NCBI GenBank assembly: GCA_001586965.3
Contig: LUCW03000799.1
Coordinates: 1 to 27,500, forward strand
Length of the DNA stretch: 27,500 bases
Source: Sphaeroforma sirkka
Taxonomy: Eukaryota > Opisthokonta > Ichthyosporea > Ichthyophonida
Reading direction: 5' to 3'
Shown here: one piece after another, positions 9,571 to 27,500 of the stretch
How the letters are laid out: every line of letters begins with the position of its first letter
How positions within the stretch are numbered: position 1 is the stretch's first letter
Notes under the pieces: model-generated
What the model was told of the DNA's origin: nothing
What the model saw: the letters and a program-made list of their open reading frames with translations, nothing else
The model's database searches: none
Program-made: the position numbers and the translations under genes

Positions 9571-9995
9571 CAAACCTCTTTATTATTGAATAACCATTGC
9601 TCAAATTCTAACTACTAATCTTACGCGTGTGCAGGTGTGAAAGTAAAACCTAATGCTGAAGATAGCTGCAGGTTTGGTTCTTAGCGAAACGAATAGAAAA
9701 AGGACTGTATCGATATACGAAAGAGGAGACGAATCATACTTGTACAGCTTAAAATTACCAATGAAACCGTAAAAGAGGTATCAAAAATATATTGTAATTA
9801 GCGCTGTTCATGCCAAACTGATGTGGTTGGACTTTGCCAACCTGACTCTACTACGGCTTACTTTGCCAACCTGACTCTATTACAGTTTAATTTGCAGAAT
9901 ACAACATGAAGATACTCAAAACCGGCGAAACTTTGAAAATGTTAGACAAGTATACTGTCCCACAATCTAAGGCAGTCAAGCATCTTGATTCTGCT
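9571..9995. other. No recognisable gene
   Basis: Unique-looking intergenic DNA. A short direct repeat, ACTTTGCCAACCTGACTCTA, occurs twice around 9830-9890. Nothing else seen. Confidence 0.5.
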
Positions 9996-11365
9996 TAACA
10001 ATTCTGCCAAGCGATGCCCGACGTAGGATTCAATACAACAGTCCGATGTAATTTCTGCAGCCTGGTATGGTTGCAATCAGTCGGGCGCTTTCTCCCTCCA
10101 CAGAAAAGTCCTGTATTATAATTTCTACAGTCTGTTGGGGTTGCTATCAGTTGAGTGTCTTCTTCTGAGCGATGTCCGTCGTAGGTCCAATACAACAGTC
10201 GTTTTTTATAGTTCCTAGGGCTGTTGAGACTTCTATCGGTTGGGTAACTTCCTAGCGAAGACCGTCGTAGAATTCAATACAGTAGTCATTTATTGAATAT
10301 CCACAGTCCTTTGGGGTTACTATCAATTGTGTGTTTTCTTAGCGAGGGCCGTCTTGAAATTAAATACAATAACGGTTTACAATAATTCCTTCAATCCGTT
10401 GGGGTTGCTATCGGTTGGGTGCCTATTTCATAGCGTTAGCTGTCGTAAGATTCAATACATCCGTCTTTTATTATAATTCCTACATTCCGTTGGGGTTGCT
10501 ATCAGTTGAGTGTCTTGCCCTGTCAATGACCGTCGTAAGATTCAATACAACGTTCGATTTTTTATTTCCTACAGTCTGTTGATGTTGCTATCAGTTGGGC
10601 GACTTCTTCTTAGCGATGCCCGTCGTAAGGTTCAATACGACAGTCGTTTATTGTAATTCTTACAGTCTGTTGGGCAGCTATCAGTTGGGGTTGCTATCAG
10701 TTGGAGTTGCTATCAGTTGGGTGACTTCTTCCTAGCAATGCCCGTCATAAGGTTCAATTCGACAGTCGTTTATTTTAATTTTTAGTCTGTTGGGCTGCTA
10801 TCAGTTGGGGTTGCTATCAGCTGGGTGTCTTTTCTGGCGATGCCCGTCGTAAGTTCAATACTACTGCCGTTTATTTCATTTCCTATAGTCTGTTGAGGTT
10901 GTTGTCAACAATTAGTGGTCTACCTACTAGCGGTGCCCGTCGTAAGATATACAACAGTCCTTAATTATATTATTCCTACTGTGTGTTGGGGTTTGATATC
11001 AGTTGGGTGTTTTCTTTCTAGAGAAATCTGTCGTAAGCTACAAAACAACTGTCGTTTAGTATATTTGATATAGTCTGCTGGGGTTGTTGTCAGTTGGGTG
11101 TCTTCTATTAAATTTAACAGTCGTTTATTATAATCCTTATAGTCTGTTCTGGCTGCTATTAGTTAGATATCATTTCCCTAGCGATGCCCGTCGTAACATT
11201 CAATACAACAGTAGTTTATCAAATTCCTACAACCTGTTGGGGTCGCTATCAGTTGGGTGTCTTCTTGTTAGCGATGGCCGTCGTACGATTAGATACAAGA
11301 GTTGTTTAGTATAATTCTTACAGTCAAGTTGGGATTGCTATCAGTTGGTAGTCGCCTTCCTATAG
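9996..11365. repeat. About 90-bp minisatellite, main array (about 15 units)
   Basis: Degenerate tandem units of roughly 85-92 bp, recognised by recurring GCGATGCCCGTCGTAAG, TTCAATACAACAGTCGTTTA and GGGGTTGCTATCAGTTGGGT. Some units are shortened or carry an extra partial GTTGCTATCAGTTGG (near 10680-10720 and 10800). Units are clearly diverged from one another, so the array is old. It is the same family as 3855-4258. No reading frame persists across units. Confidence 0.9.
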
Positions 11366-12188
11366 GATTGCTCTCACGTCCTGGTTTGCATTTTGTTGAT
11401 TAGATTCCGATAGTTGGTCTGCAAGGAGAGAGGATAATCGTCTTAAGCAAAATAACACACAAGATATTAAAATGGTAAGCAAAAATCGTCACACACTGAT
11501 GTTCCAATGAGTTGGCGCACACATTGATTTGTATTAGCGCATCAACATACAAAGTGCGATAGAGGAGAAAAGAATGTTTTGACATAATCTAACGAATCTG
11601 GAAAATGCATTGGGGATGCCTCCTTGGTATGTATACAGCGTTTGACACACACTAAGAAATCTACATGATGCATTGGGGGGTGAAGGAGAGAGGGGAGCGG
11701 GTCGTTAGTATGCAAACATCATTGACGCGTATGGCTGCATTGAAACGTGTTATTCAAATAGTGAGTATTGCATTAGAGTACAAAATTCATACAAGTTGCG
11801 TATTTAACCATGCACAACATTCCGTGGTAAGGCGTCGAGAATTGCTGAGGAGGGCTCATACTATGAAGCGGATGAGAGTACACACCATATGCACTGAAGC
11901 TGAACGCTAAATTCTAGAACCCTAAAACCCAAATGTACGGAAGTAGTACGAGGTATCAGGGATGAGCAACGGAACTTCAACTAATTCATGGGAACAATAG
12001 AGCCACCGATGAAACCAAGTGCAAATGATCGACTGAAACTGTGCGTATGGTGTACAGTTGCCAGGTGGTCGGTCACCGAATGGGTTTAACTCTCCGCAAA
12101 ATAGGTGCGAGCGCGGGCATGCTGCTGTATGACTCAAGGGTCATCACACTACACCCACAGCACGTGTATATATATAATGTTCCTATCC
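11366..12188. other. Intergenic, downstream of HAT1
   Basis: No convincing gene. Two imperfect copies, each holding ATGCATTGGGG after an AATCT, lie near 11590-11625 and 11655-11690, suggesting an old local duplication. A 3'-terminal HAT1 exon could lie near 11922-12095 (see findings) but is not supported enough to call. Confidence 0.4.
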
Positions 12189-19985
<7,797 letters not shown>

Positions 19986-21184
19986 CTGACCCACCATTTG
20001 GACTCGTTACTATATAAAACCATCCGACCAAGCAAACCCCATCCAGATCAACCGAGTTCAACAATCTCCATGCGATAGTCGCTGTGCAACAGACATACAG
20101 TCGTATTGATACCCAAACGATATATCTACGAGCCGTGCATGTTCATTGGTTCACTGCACAGGGCTTGTGCCAGGGCACGAACAGAGCATGTACATATCTG
20201 CCAGTCATCCATAGCATATGCAAATAGACGCTAAGTTGAACCACATGGGTTTCTGCAAGCACCATACAACTAGTCAATTCTGGACATTAGAGAAGCACAG
20301 GGCAGCAGTAGCTGGAGGTAAGTATTCATGATACACAGGAGTGTGCTTAAAGCACGCATCCTACACTATTTGAACAATCGAGAGCACGTCACTCCGGAGC
20401 CAAAAAATAAATTGACCCTATACCCCTAAACCCTCAATGCCTTGGACAACAGGCAACCCACAGAAACCAAAATCACGACTGACAGATGGTAGAAAGGGTG
20501 TGGTCTACAATGATCGACGACGACACCAATGGTCAAGCAGGACTACGAAGAGAAGGCATTAATATTGCCTGTAGACCATAACATGCGTATCTAGGCCCGA
20601 AGCAGAGCCAGGAAAACAAGATTATATAGTCAAACGTCTCAGCATCAGCAACAACGGGACGCACTACCTTACGTGTGAACAGCTCGTCGTTCATTTTATG
20701 CGTTCACTCGGTTATGGCCACACATGCCCTCCTACGCAAGAGAACGTAGTACACGTGGCTTTCTTGATGAGAGCACCCGGTGGAATATATAACCTAATTG
20801 TAAGGTTTGTAGTGATACACATGACTCTGTAGTAGTCTCTGATCCCATGCCTATACTAATCAAAGTAACCAATCATGAAGGTACTACTATTGTGCGGGTG
20901 ATGCGCATGTAAAACAACTTCGATTACATATTTAACACCCCTAGGCAGCCAAATCATACAAAGTACCGTCATGAGCTTTCTCAACGCATAGCCATTTATG
21001 CTTCTAACAGATAGGAAGTTCACATAATAAGATGCACAATCCGGCTCCATTCGTGCGCGCGCACAGATTCACCAACAAACAGGTATATACTATTAAGCCT
21101 CTAGTGGCAGACAACACCTCGACCGGCTTACCCTTAGGTACAATACTGGTACACACACACACCAAAACACACACAGTCCCATAC
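19986..21184. other. Upstream of HAT1, no firm gene
   Basis: The HAT1 first exon should be here. One weak candidate is MNDELFTRK followed by GTAGTG on the minus strand near 20670-20696, but its phase does not fit the next exon. A frame upstream of 19985 also stays open for some 40 codons without a start. Nothing else is recognised. Confidence 0.3.
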
Positions 21185-21368
21185 CGGGGATGAAGCGTAT
21201 GGCTTTCTTAGACTCCAGCGCATGGCTCCTGCCTGGGACCTTGATGCCCTCTATAAGGGGCAAAGGAACCGAATAAGTACATATGACAACCTTCTTTAAC
21301 CTTCTTTCGTTGTTGCTAACCGAAGCTGGAGTGTGCAGTAAGATGACGCAAGACTTGCCATCGTCCAT
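21185..21368 (-). CDS. Possible exon of an unidentified gene
   Basis: From an ATG at 21368 the frame reads MDDGKSCVILLHTPASVSNN, then a charged and mixed stretch (ERRLKKVVICTYSVPLPLIE, GRSHALESKKAIRFIP), ending at a GTATGG donor-like site. Composition is protein-like and balanced, unlike its repeat surroundings, but I recognise no family. The frame is open upstream to about 21437, so the start may instead be an acceptor. Confidence 0.35.
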
Positions 21369-21796
21369 TGTTGACGTGTGGATGATGTGGATGAGGCATG
21401 TACAGCACGAGACATGATTGGGTGAAGCTTTATACAAGAAAGAAACATATTTACGAAGTGCATTCTAGTAGGATACTATGGAACATCTGGCAATGTTTTA
21501 GAAATAATTAGATATGTTAGGTAGGGGTCTAAGGTGAAATAGGGTAGATAAATCTATAGGTATCTATTTTTGACCTTTGAGGCAAAACGAAGAGACATGT
21601 CGTAGCTTAAAATCGAATTGAGATCGAGTGTTGGTGTGCGAAGTTTGGTACTCATATCGTGAGGCCGTGAGAATGGCAATATCGGACTCTTTGCTATGTA
21701 GAACAACAGCAACAACACACTACTCCATACGTCAAAACTGCGACAAACTAAGGCTACACTTACAGTCGTACGTTCTGTGTACAGTACCAGTCTCAC

Positions 21797-21818
21797 TACT
21801 GACACACACACACACAAA

Positions 21819-21873
<55 letters not shown>

Positions 21874-21971
21874 ATATGTATGTATGGATGTATGATGTGT
21901 ATATGTTTTTTTATGTACGTATGTATGTATGCAAGCATTTATGTATGCATGCATGCATGCATGCATGCATA

Positions 21972-22007
<36 letters not shown>

Positions 22008-22078
22008 TGTATGTATGTATGTATGTATGTTTGTATGTATGTATGTATGTATGTATGTATGTATGTATGTATGTATAC
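21797..22078. repeat. AC, AT, ATGC and TATG microsatellites
   Basis: (AC)n with a break near 21814, (AT)n at 21839-21868, ATGC repeats at 21946-21968, then about 25 TATG units at 21979-22076. All six frames stay open, giving MYVC or HTYI type frames that are not genes. Confidence 0.95.
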
Positions 22079-22249
22079 ATTGCTGATGCGCTGGAGGACA
22101 CGTTAACACTATCTTTATATCACAGAACCCCATCTCATGTCCCATACCCTTCACGAAAGCTTAAAACGTGTAGGTTATCGCAATCGTATCATACTCGACC
22201 AAATATTTCAGAGGACAAAATTAGGCACCTGACATTTGATTCAGACTTA

Positions 22250-22282
22250 CCGTCCATGCCGTTCATCGCAGTCAGCATCTAG
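22250..22282 (-). other. Possible first-exon end with consensus donor
   Basis: On the minus strand ATGCTGACTGCGATGAACGG begins a short frame (MLTAMNGMD) that stops at a perfect GTAAGT. It could be the start of a minus-strand gene including 21185-21368. This is speculative; the plus strand is also open here. Confidence 0.2.
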
Positions 22283-22799
22283 TTTGTTCTCTGGCGTCTA
22301 TTCGCGCACGCTACTACTTATGAGTGTTGCAATCGAATGATACTATAGAGCAGATGTGAGTGTAGTGATATAATTGCAGTAATGTATGATAGATATATAA
22401 AACCTGAGATCTAACTAACCCGAGAATGTGTATGAAAATGTATGCATTAAAATATATATACGAAACGTCCGTATAAACAGTATGTATGTACACGTATAAA
22501 TACATACATGCCAGCCAAAATGAGCTCAAGTTTTACCGCCAAAATATCCTTTGTGTGTCAATACAGAAACCTGATTGGTCAATATGAATCTGATGATAAA
22601 GGGCCCGTCATATTTATATTCACGTTTATTTGTTCTTTTAGTTTTTGTAGGAGGCTATGGTTTATATGCTTTTTTTGGAGTTCTTCTTCTCTTGTGTATT
22701 TTAAAAAACAAACAAAATGTTCTTTTTGAAATCGGTTTTTTATTTAAAATTAAAAAACAGTCGAGTCTGCACTCTACTCTGCGACCTCGTCATATATAA

Positions 22800-22905
22800 A
22801 GGACGTAGGCAAAAGCGTCACGTTTAGCGGTTGCAAGCGTAAGCGTCAAACATAGTGGTCGCAGTACCAAAAGTCAGACTTAGTGGTTGCAGTCTTAAGG
22901 CCTTA
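22800..22905. repeat. Relative of the 9418-9570 short-motif repeat
   Basis: Contains AGCGTCA, GCGGTTGCAAGCG, AGTGGTCGCAGT and AGTGGTTGCAGT, the same building blocks as at 9418-9570. Confidence 0.5.
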
Positions 22906-22925
22906 ATCCCTTGTGATTGGTTTAT

Positions 22926-22941
22926 AGTACGTAAACGTACT
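22926..22941. other. Short palindrome AGTACGT-AA-ACGTACT
   Basis: Perfect 7-bp arms around AA. The core ACGTAAACGT returns in the inverted repeat at 23882-23924. Confidence 0.6.
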
Positions 22942-23881
22942 AATTCATCTTGGACACGGTTAAAAGACAGGTTTACACCCCCCCCGGGAACATAAATCCG
23001 AACATAAATCCGAACCCGATAAGACTGGGCCTTTTATAAAAAAAACTAAAAGTAAATATGCATTTCCGTTTCTATTCAGAATAACATTTTTACAAAAACA
23101 AACTAAACATATTTTTGCTCGAAAAGAAAAAGACAAATTTATTTTTTCTTCCTTTTCGTTGTTCGAAAATTGTTCTTTTTTTATGTAGAAAAAGACGTTT
23201 CTTTTATTATGAGAGTCTGAGAGAAAGGAGTCGAGGGCTCGGGACGGGTCTTTTATCTACGAGTTATCCAGAAAATACAACTCCAAATATGAAATATAGA
23301 GTTTCGCCTGTGATAAAACGAACTATAATATTGTTTTTAAAAACAAATATACACCCAACTTCTCAAGCCTCAGCCGTCAACTCTTTATTAATAAAAAGAC
23401 CCCAGGGCTCAGGTCCAAATACATACTGTATTTACTCTAGAGTAGAGAGTCAGTTACATATTTGAAAAAGTAAAAGAGGCGAACGTAAATTATCATTCGC
23501 CGGTGACTTCTAGGTGTATCAAGAGAAATCTTGAAATCACCACCGAAAAAGAAAATGTTTTTCTTCTATTTATTTAAAAAAAAACCAAAACCAATGGATG
23601 TACAGTAAATAATCAGCATGCAATCATACGTCGAGTTTTTGTTTATTTTTGTCGAGGAGCAGCATACAGGGCCACTGGGAAATGGCCAAAGGGGGTACGG
23701 GATGGAATTTGAACGTAAACACATACTTTTCAGTTTGTAAACGTTATAACGGTTATAAGTAAGTCAGAAGAGCCCACATAAACTCTTTTTATAGGACTGG
23801 TTCGTGTGGTAAAATCTGTACACACTTACATGTTTAGACCCGCAACTCCCCAGGGTGCACCTTTGGGCATACAAAGAACCG

Positions 23882-23924
23882 TATATTGAATAAGTTTAAC
23901 GTAAACGTATATTTATTCAATATA
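23882..23924. other. Inverted repeat, 12-bp arms, with an inner 5-bp palindrome
   Basis: Outer arms TATATTGAATAA and TTATTCAATATA are perfect complements. Between them GTTTA-ACG-TAAAC forms an inner pair. It could form a cruciform or RNA hairpin. Confidence 0.6.
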
Positions 23925-25239
23925 TAAAAGTTTTAAAACAGAAAACGATTTCAGGTTAGCCCCGGGGCCCCGCGGGCATTGTTTTTTATGCTCACAATTT
24001 TTGGTTTCACAACAATATTTCAAATTTACAAACAAAGTATTTAAATTTTCAATAAAAACAAAGAATGGTCAATAGAACAATCTAAAATAGTAAAATACAA
24101 GGTTTAAAATTTAAACCACGATTTTGTCTTTTTTATGAAAACTCCCTTCTTGTTTGCTGGGATTCTAACTGGGAAGTGGGGAAGTGCGCCCGTGGGGTGT
24201 GGTCACCGTGTGGTTGCGTATCCCGTTACCGTGTATGCCACGCCGCCATAGCCACGGGCTCATGGCCAATGGCGACTTGGGGCAGCCGATTGCGCCAATA
24301 GAGACTGGGTAGTGAGTTAGTAGTGACTTCTCTACGAGTCTCTGACTCTATTTCTCTACTAAAAGAGTGGGGTATGTTGCCCTGTGTATCTCTTTTAAAA
24401 ACAAATGGACTAGTGACAAATACTCTATTCACTTGTGAGTAGTGGTTCTGACTACTGAGTATTTACTTACTACTGAGCTGCTGACTACTGAGTACTGAGT
24501 ACTGACTCACTGAGACTTGATGAGACAACATTGGTGTTGGGATTTCAGTTGGGATTTGACGATTCTGGTCGCGATTTGACGATTCTTTGCCTAGTGGGCG
24601 GATACTTGGAGTCTTGGAGTCTTGGACAGGCATAGCCTGCATTTTATATTTGATTGTTTTTATAAAAATAAACAATAATAGATGTATATATACATAAATA
24701 GTGTTTTTGTAATTTTTTATCTTTATTTATTATTTGCAGTATGTACATACCCGATAACGTATTTGATTTGTTTAATAAAAAAAAGAAGACGAATAATAAC
24801 AGAAAACAGAAAACTGACCTATTTTTCTATTTTAAAAATAAACCAAATAGAAAAACCATTTTGACCCAGATTCTGCGAGATTCTGTATTTTTATTTATTT
24901 ATACGTATTTTCTGTTCTTGAGAATTTTTATTTTTATAAGTTGTTTTTGTTTGCTATTTTTCAAAAAGCAAAACAAAAAAGAATAAAAGCAGTGAGCACA
25001 TGGGGTTTTTTTGGTCTATTGTTTTTACAAAACAAGAAAGTCCATAACCTTCCAAAGTATCCAAATGGAACACAAAATCACTTATACTTCATGGCTATTT
25101 ACATTTACACAATGTGTAAATATGTGCCCATGGCTCTAAAAAAAATAAACACACTTGAGACGTGAGGCCATACATTTTCAGGGCTAGTAGATGGCCTACT
25201 ATTATGTAAAATTGCATTTCTCACATATTTTTTCCTGAT

Positions 25240-25590
25240 GTGAACGTGTATATGGAGCGAAATCGTATTTTTGTAGTGTTGCAAGTGGCCAGTGCTTCTA
25301 CGCCGCTTTCTAAGTCTAAACTACACCTTAAAAAATCGAAAACCCGAATTATCGACTTAATTTTTATAGAGGTATCGAGCGTAATGATTTATGACGGTAT
25401 TTTCCTTCCAGTCTATGACACACCTCAGGCTTTGACAGTATCGCGGCACCAGGAGAGCATTGAAAAAAAACCACTTCAGTCAATCAAGAACAAAAAGCTA
25501 GTCTTCAGGCTCCAGTTTATATGTATAGATTTTGAACCTCTAATAGATTACTATTGCAAACCGATTAATTTAATTATATTCGTTAAGTGA
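25240..25590 (+). CDS. Hypothetical 116-aa protein, unassigned
   Basis: An open frame with mixed, protein-like composition: ERNRIFVVLQVASASTPLSK, a Lys-rich stretch (KLHLKKSKTRIIDLIF), then VSSVMIYDGIFLPVYDTPQA and a Tyr/Ile/Phe-rich end. No signal peptide, membrane helix or known domain. It lies just before the 46-bp repeat, which starts at its stop. It could be an exon or chance; codon use is more balanced than the flanking A/T-run DNA. Confidence 0.3.
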   Translation: MNVYMERNRIFVVLQVASASTPLSKSKLHLKKSKTRIIDLIFIEVSSVMIYDGIFLPVYDTPQALTVSRHQESIEKKPLQSIKNKKLVFRLQFICIDFEPLIDYYCKPINLIIFVK

Positions 25591-25728
25591 GAGAGATGTT
25601 ATGTAAGTAGATGTGATCATATAAGCTCTACTGTTAGAGAGATGTTATGTAAGTAGATGTGATCATACAAGCTCTACTGTTAAAAAGATGTTATGTAAGT
25701 AGATGTGATCATATAAGCTCTACTGTTG
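25589..25728. repeat. 46-bp tandem repeat, three copies
   Basis: Units beginning GATGTTATGTAAGTAGATGT start at 25595, 25641 and 25687, with only one or two differences between copies apart from the ends, so the duplication is recent. Confidence 0.95.
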
Positions 25729-25914
25729 GTAAAAAAAAACTCTTGTTTCGTCAGCAGTTTGATGCGCTCGTCGTTGAGAACATGTTCCGTGTAGACTTAT
25801 TGCTAATCGCAACTATTTTGGTATACACGATTAGATCTTATACTTCGGTCTGGCGCATCGATATGATGTAGTTGTACAGCGGGGCACGAAAAACTGGACA
25901 ATAGTGAATTCTCC

Positions 25915-26076
25915 ATGACTAAGTCAACGTGCAGACATCCTTGTAGTGAAGACCACGAAAAGAAAATTGGACCAATTGCATTCTGCGTAGAAGCCATCCT
26001 CGAATCACTGACGGCAAAGGACATGTATATCCGATCCAAAAGGTGTCGAATTATCGTAGAACCAGTTCACCTGTAA
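25915..26076 (+). CDS. Small frame, 53 aa, unassigned
   Basis: From ATG at 25915: MTKSTCRHPCSEDHEKKIGP, then IAFCVEAILESLTAKDMYIR and SKRCRIIVEPVHL before TAA. Composition is typical of a soluble basic protein and holds four Cys, but I recognise no family. It may be one exon of a longer gene. It overlaps the 3' end of 26067-26414 tail to tail by 10 bp. Confidence 0.35.
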   Translation: MTKSTCRHPCSEDHEKKIGPIAFCVEAILESLTAKDMYIRSKRCRIIVEPVHL

Positions 26077-26414
26077 ATTGGTCTTTGTAGTATATTTCTC
26101 ACAAGATTTTCATTTGGTACCTTGAATTCTTTCCTTAGTCGTGTTGACTTCTGGTCCAATTCCAGTAGCATGTCGTTCGTCACAACATCCAATAAGGGAT
26201 CTGGATGCCCTGGATGTTGATCAACCTCAATAACGCATGGAAAGGATACCGTTTTCCTGGTTTGCTGTTCGCTATTTATCATACTTGGTGACTGCTTGTC
26301 GGGAGTATTGCACTGCCCTTCCTCTTTCCGTTCACCTATCGTCTCTAAGACAGTTATTCTCTTTCCTCCACGGAATAATAACGTACTGGCGGATCTGGTG
26401 ATCATGTTTAACAT
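26067..26414 (-). CDS. Hypothetical 115-aa protein, unassigned
   Basis: From ATG at 26414: MLNMITRSASTLLFRGGKRI, a start rich in Arg/Ser/Leu that could be a mitochondrial presequence. A charged, polar middle follows (GERKEEGQCNTPDKQ), then LLDVVTNDMLLELDQKS and a basic end VRNILQRPIYR. The last codons overlap a donor-like AG|GTGAAC, and other GT sites occur inside, so it may be spliced. An AT-rich stretch at 26520-26560 with TATATATATTATA lies about 110-150 bp upstream and could be promoter. No family recognised. Confidence 0.4.
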   Translation of the reverse strand: MLNMITRSASTLLFRGGKRITVLETIGERKEEGQCNTPDKQSPSMINSEQQTRKTVSFPCVIEVDQHPGHPDPLLDVVTNDMLLELDQKSTRLRKEFKVPNENLVRNILQRPIYR

Positions 26415-27500
26415 AACAACGATACTATAGTATGCTTGATACTTGCAATCGTGTCAATCTCGTTGGTAATTTTACTGGTGTATTGTAAATTGTGGCGAAG
26501 AACTTGAAATGCGAGCGCCATTTATATATATTATAAATATACAATAAATTTTACATATTTTATACTTCGTATGTAGCGGAAACATTTTCACGCATATTCT
26601 ATTTTATTGATTTTTTTATATTCTGTTTGCGTGAGTCATTGTTCTCTGGGAATTGAGCAATTGGCCCAATTGGGGAATGAATGTAACATAAATATACTTT
26701 TTTGAATATAAGAAGCAATTTCCTATAACTGTTTTCAGTGAATCAGTAGTGACTATTTACTCACTGATTAGCAATTATTATGAATCACGCATGAGATTTG
26801 ACAGTTGACAGTTGCCAGTTGACAGTTTACCAATCCTATCCAGTCGGTCGTCACTCAAGAAACAACAGCGAATCAAAAATAGCGTATGAAGTAAAACCGC
26901 CATATACAAGTTTTTGTTTTTAAAAAAAACAATCAATATTTGTAAATTGTAGCTATTGTATACTCTTTTTTTGTTTTGATTTGCTTTTTTTTAACAAATA
27001 AAAAGTAAATATTAGAGAATAGAGAGAGCGAAAGTGGACTGGAAAAAAAGCGCCCTATCTCTGCTCTCACACGGGTATCAAAACTCTAAGTGTCTCAACT
27101 CTCTTCTGTGCGTATGCCGTATGGGCCATGGCGTAGCCGCGTATGGCCGTACATATGCGGTATGTGCAACTACAAGTTTTAGTTCGGGCTACACTGAGGA
27201 CTCAAGGACTCCGAAGGAATGAAGAGTACATATGAGATAGTAAGCCAACGGCCTCTCAGGAGATTGGACTCAGGGCCTCAGGGCCTCAGGGCCTCAGCCC
27301 TCGTACTACTTAGCGAAACGGCTCACAGCATGAGGAACTGAGGGAGGCACTCTCTCTCACCCACTTGTCACTCTCCCTCGACTTGCTACTACTGGCTTCA
27401 GAAGTTCAGTCTTCAGTTTTTCACTCTTCACTCTACACTCTTCAGTCTTCAGTTCTTTACTCTTCAATTATCAGTTCTTCACTGTCTTCAGTTGGAGAGT
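26415..27500. other. Intergenic with simple repeats
   Basis: Short tandem motifs: TTGACAG at 26797-26830, CAGGGCCT x3 at 27270-27297 and TTCAGTC/TTCACTC at 27395-27490. A run of GTATGGCC-like words lies near 27115-27160. No gene I can support. Confidence 0.45.

Larger units (their letters stand above)
22600..25239. other. T/A homopolymer-rich region without recognised gene
   Basis: Many runs of 5-9 T or A, often as T-run next to A-run, with islands of GC such as 23940-23975 and 24170-24300. The island at 24260-24300 holds two CCAAT motifs on the plus strand (GGCCAATGG, CGCCAATAG). Short frames rich in Lys, Asn and Phe follow from composition. No RNA gene seen. Confidence 0.45.

Noticed and set aside
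20463-20570. Short plus-strand frame MVERVWSTMIDDDTNG
   Set aside because: Only about 30 codons, no splice context or recognised family.
21796-22282. Frames with repeated MYVC or HTYI
   Set aside because: Translation of TATG and AC repeats, open in all frames.
22314-22529. Minus-strand frame of 71 codons rich in Tyr/Ile
   Set aside because: AT-rich low-complexity sequence with no domain or splice support.
25589-25728. CRISPR-like array
   Set aside because: Units are contiguous tandem copies without spacers, in eukaryotic DNA.

Overview
The window is eukaryotic nuclear DNA. It has spliced genes with GT...AG introns, long AT and AC microsatellites, several minisatellites and Ty3/gypsy retrotransposon fossils. 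It looks like an intron-rich, repeat-rich unicellular eukaryote. An ichthyosporean-like or other protist lineage is only a guess; nothing here fixes the taxon.

Left part (1-9417): two related Ty3/gypsy chromovirus fossils lie head to head. Copy 1 (minus strand, 1-3118) runs out of the window at its pol end. Copy 2 (plus strand, 4259 to 9353 or 9417) has two recognisable LTRs, a polypurine tract and remnants of gag, protease, RT, RNase H, integrase and a chromodomain-like tail. Both copies carry, where the primer-binding site should be, a block of about 72 bp that is the complement of almost a whole tRNA (threonine-like), not the usual 18 bases or so. A minus-strand acidic/Lys-rich reading frame of unknown origin (3487-3771) sits between them.

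Minisatellite part (3855-4258 and 9996-11365): a degenerate unit of about 90 bp flanks copy 2 on both sides. A second GC-richer short-motif family occurs at 9418-9570 and again at 22800-22905.

Host gene part (12189 to about 19985, minus strand): I recognise a HAT1-type histone acetyltransferase (type B catalytic subunit) spread over nine exons. Most exon joins keep frame and align with human HAT1 without gaps. The introns are 141 to about 1675 bp and hold nearly all the microsatellites of the region, plus a 21-bp minisatellite. The catalytic Glu-Asp pair is kept, but two other positions differ from human. The N-terminal exon and the exact C-terminus are unresolved.

Right part (19986-27500): mostly sequence with no recognisable gene. 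It holds a possible minus-strand exon (21185-21368), an AC/AT/TATG microsatellite (21797-22078), a domain rich in T and A runs (22600-25239) with two notable palindromes, an unassigned 116-aa frame (25240-25590), a 3 x 46-bp repeat, and two tail-to-tail small frames (25915-26414).

The clearest gene is HAT1. The most unusual signals are the near-whole-tRNA complements in both retroelement copies and the uneven divergence between the copies.
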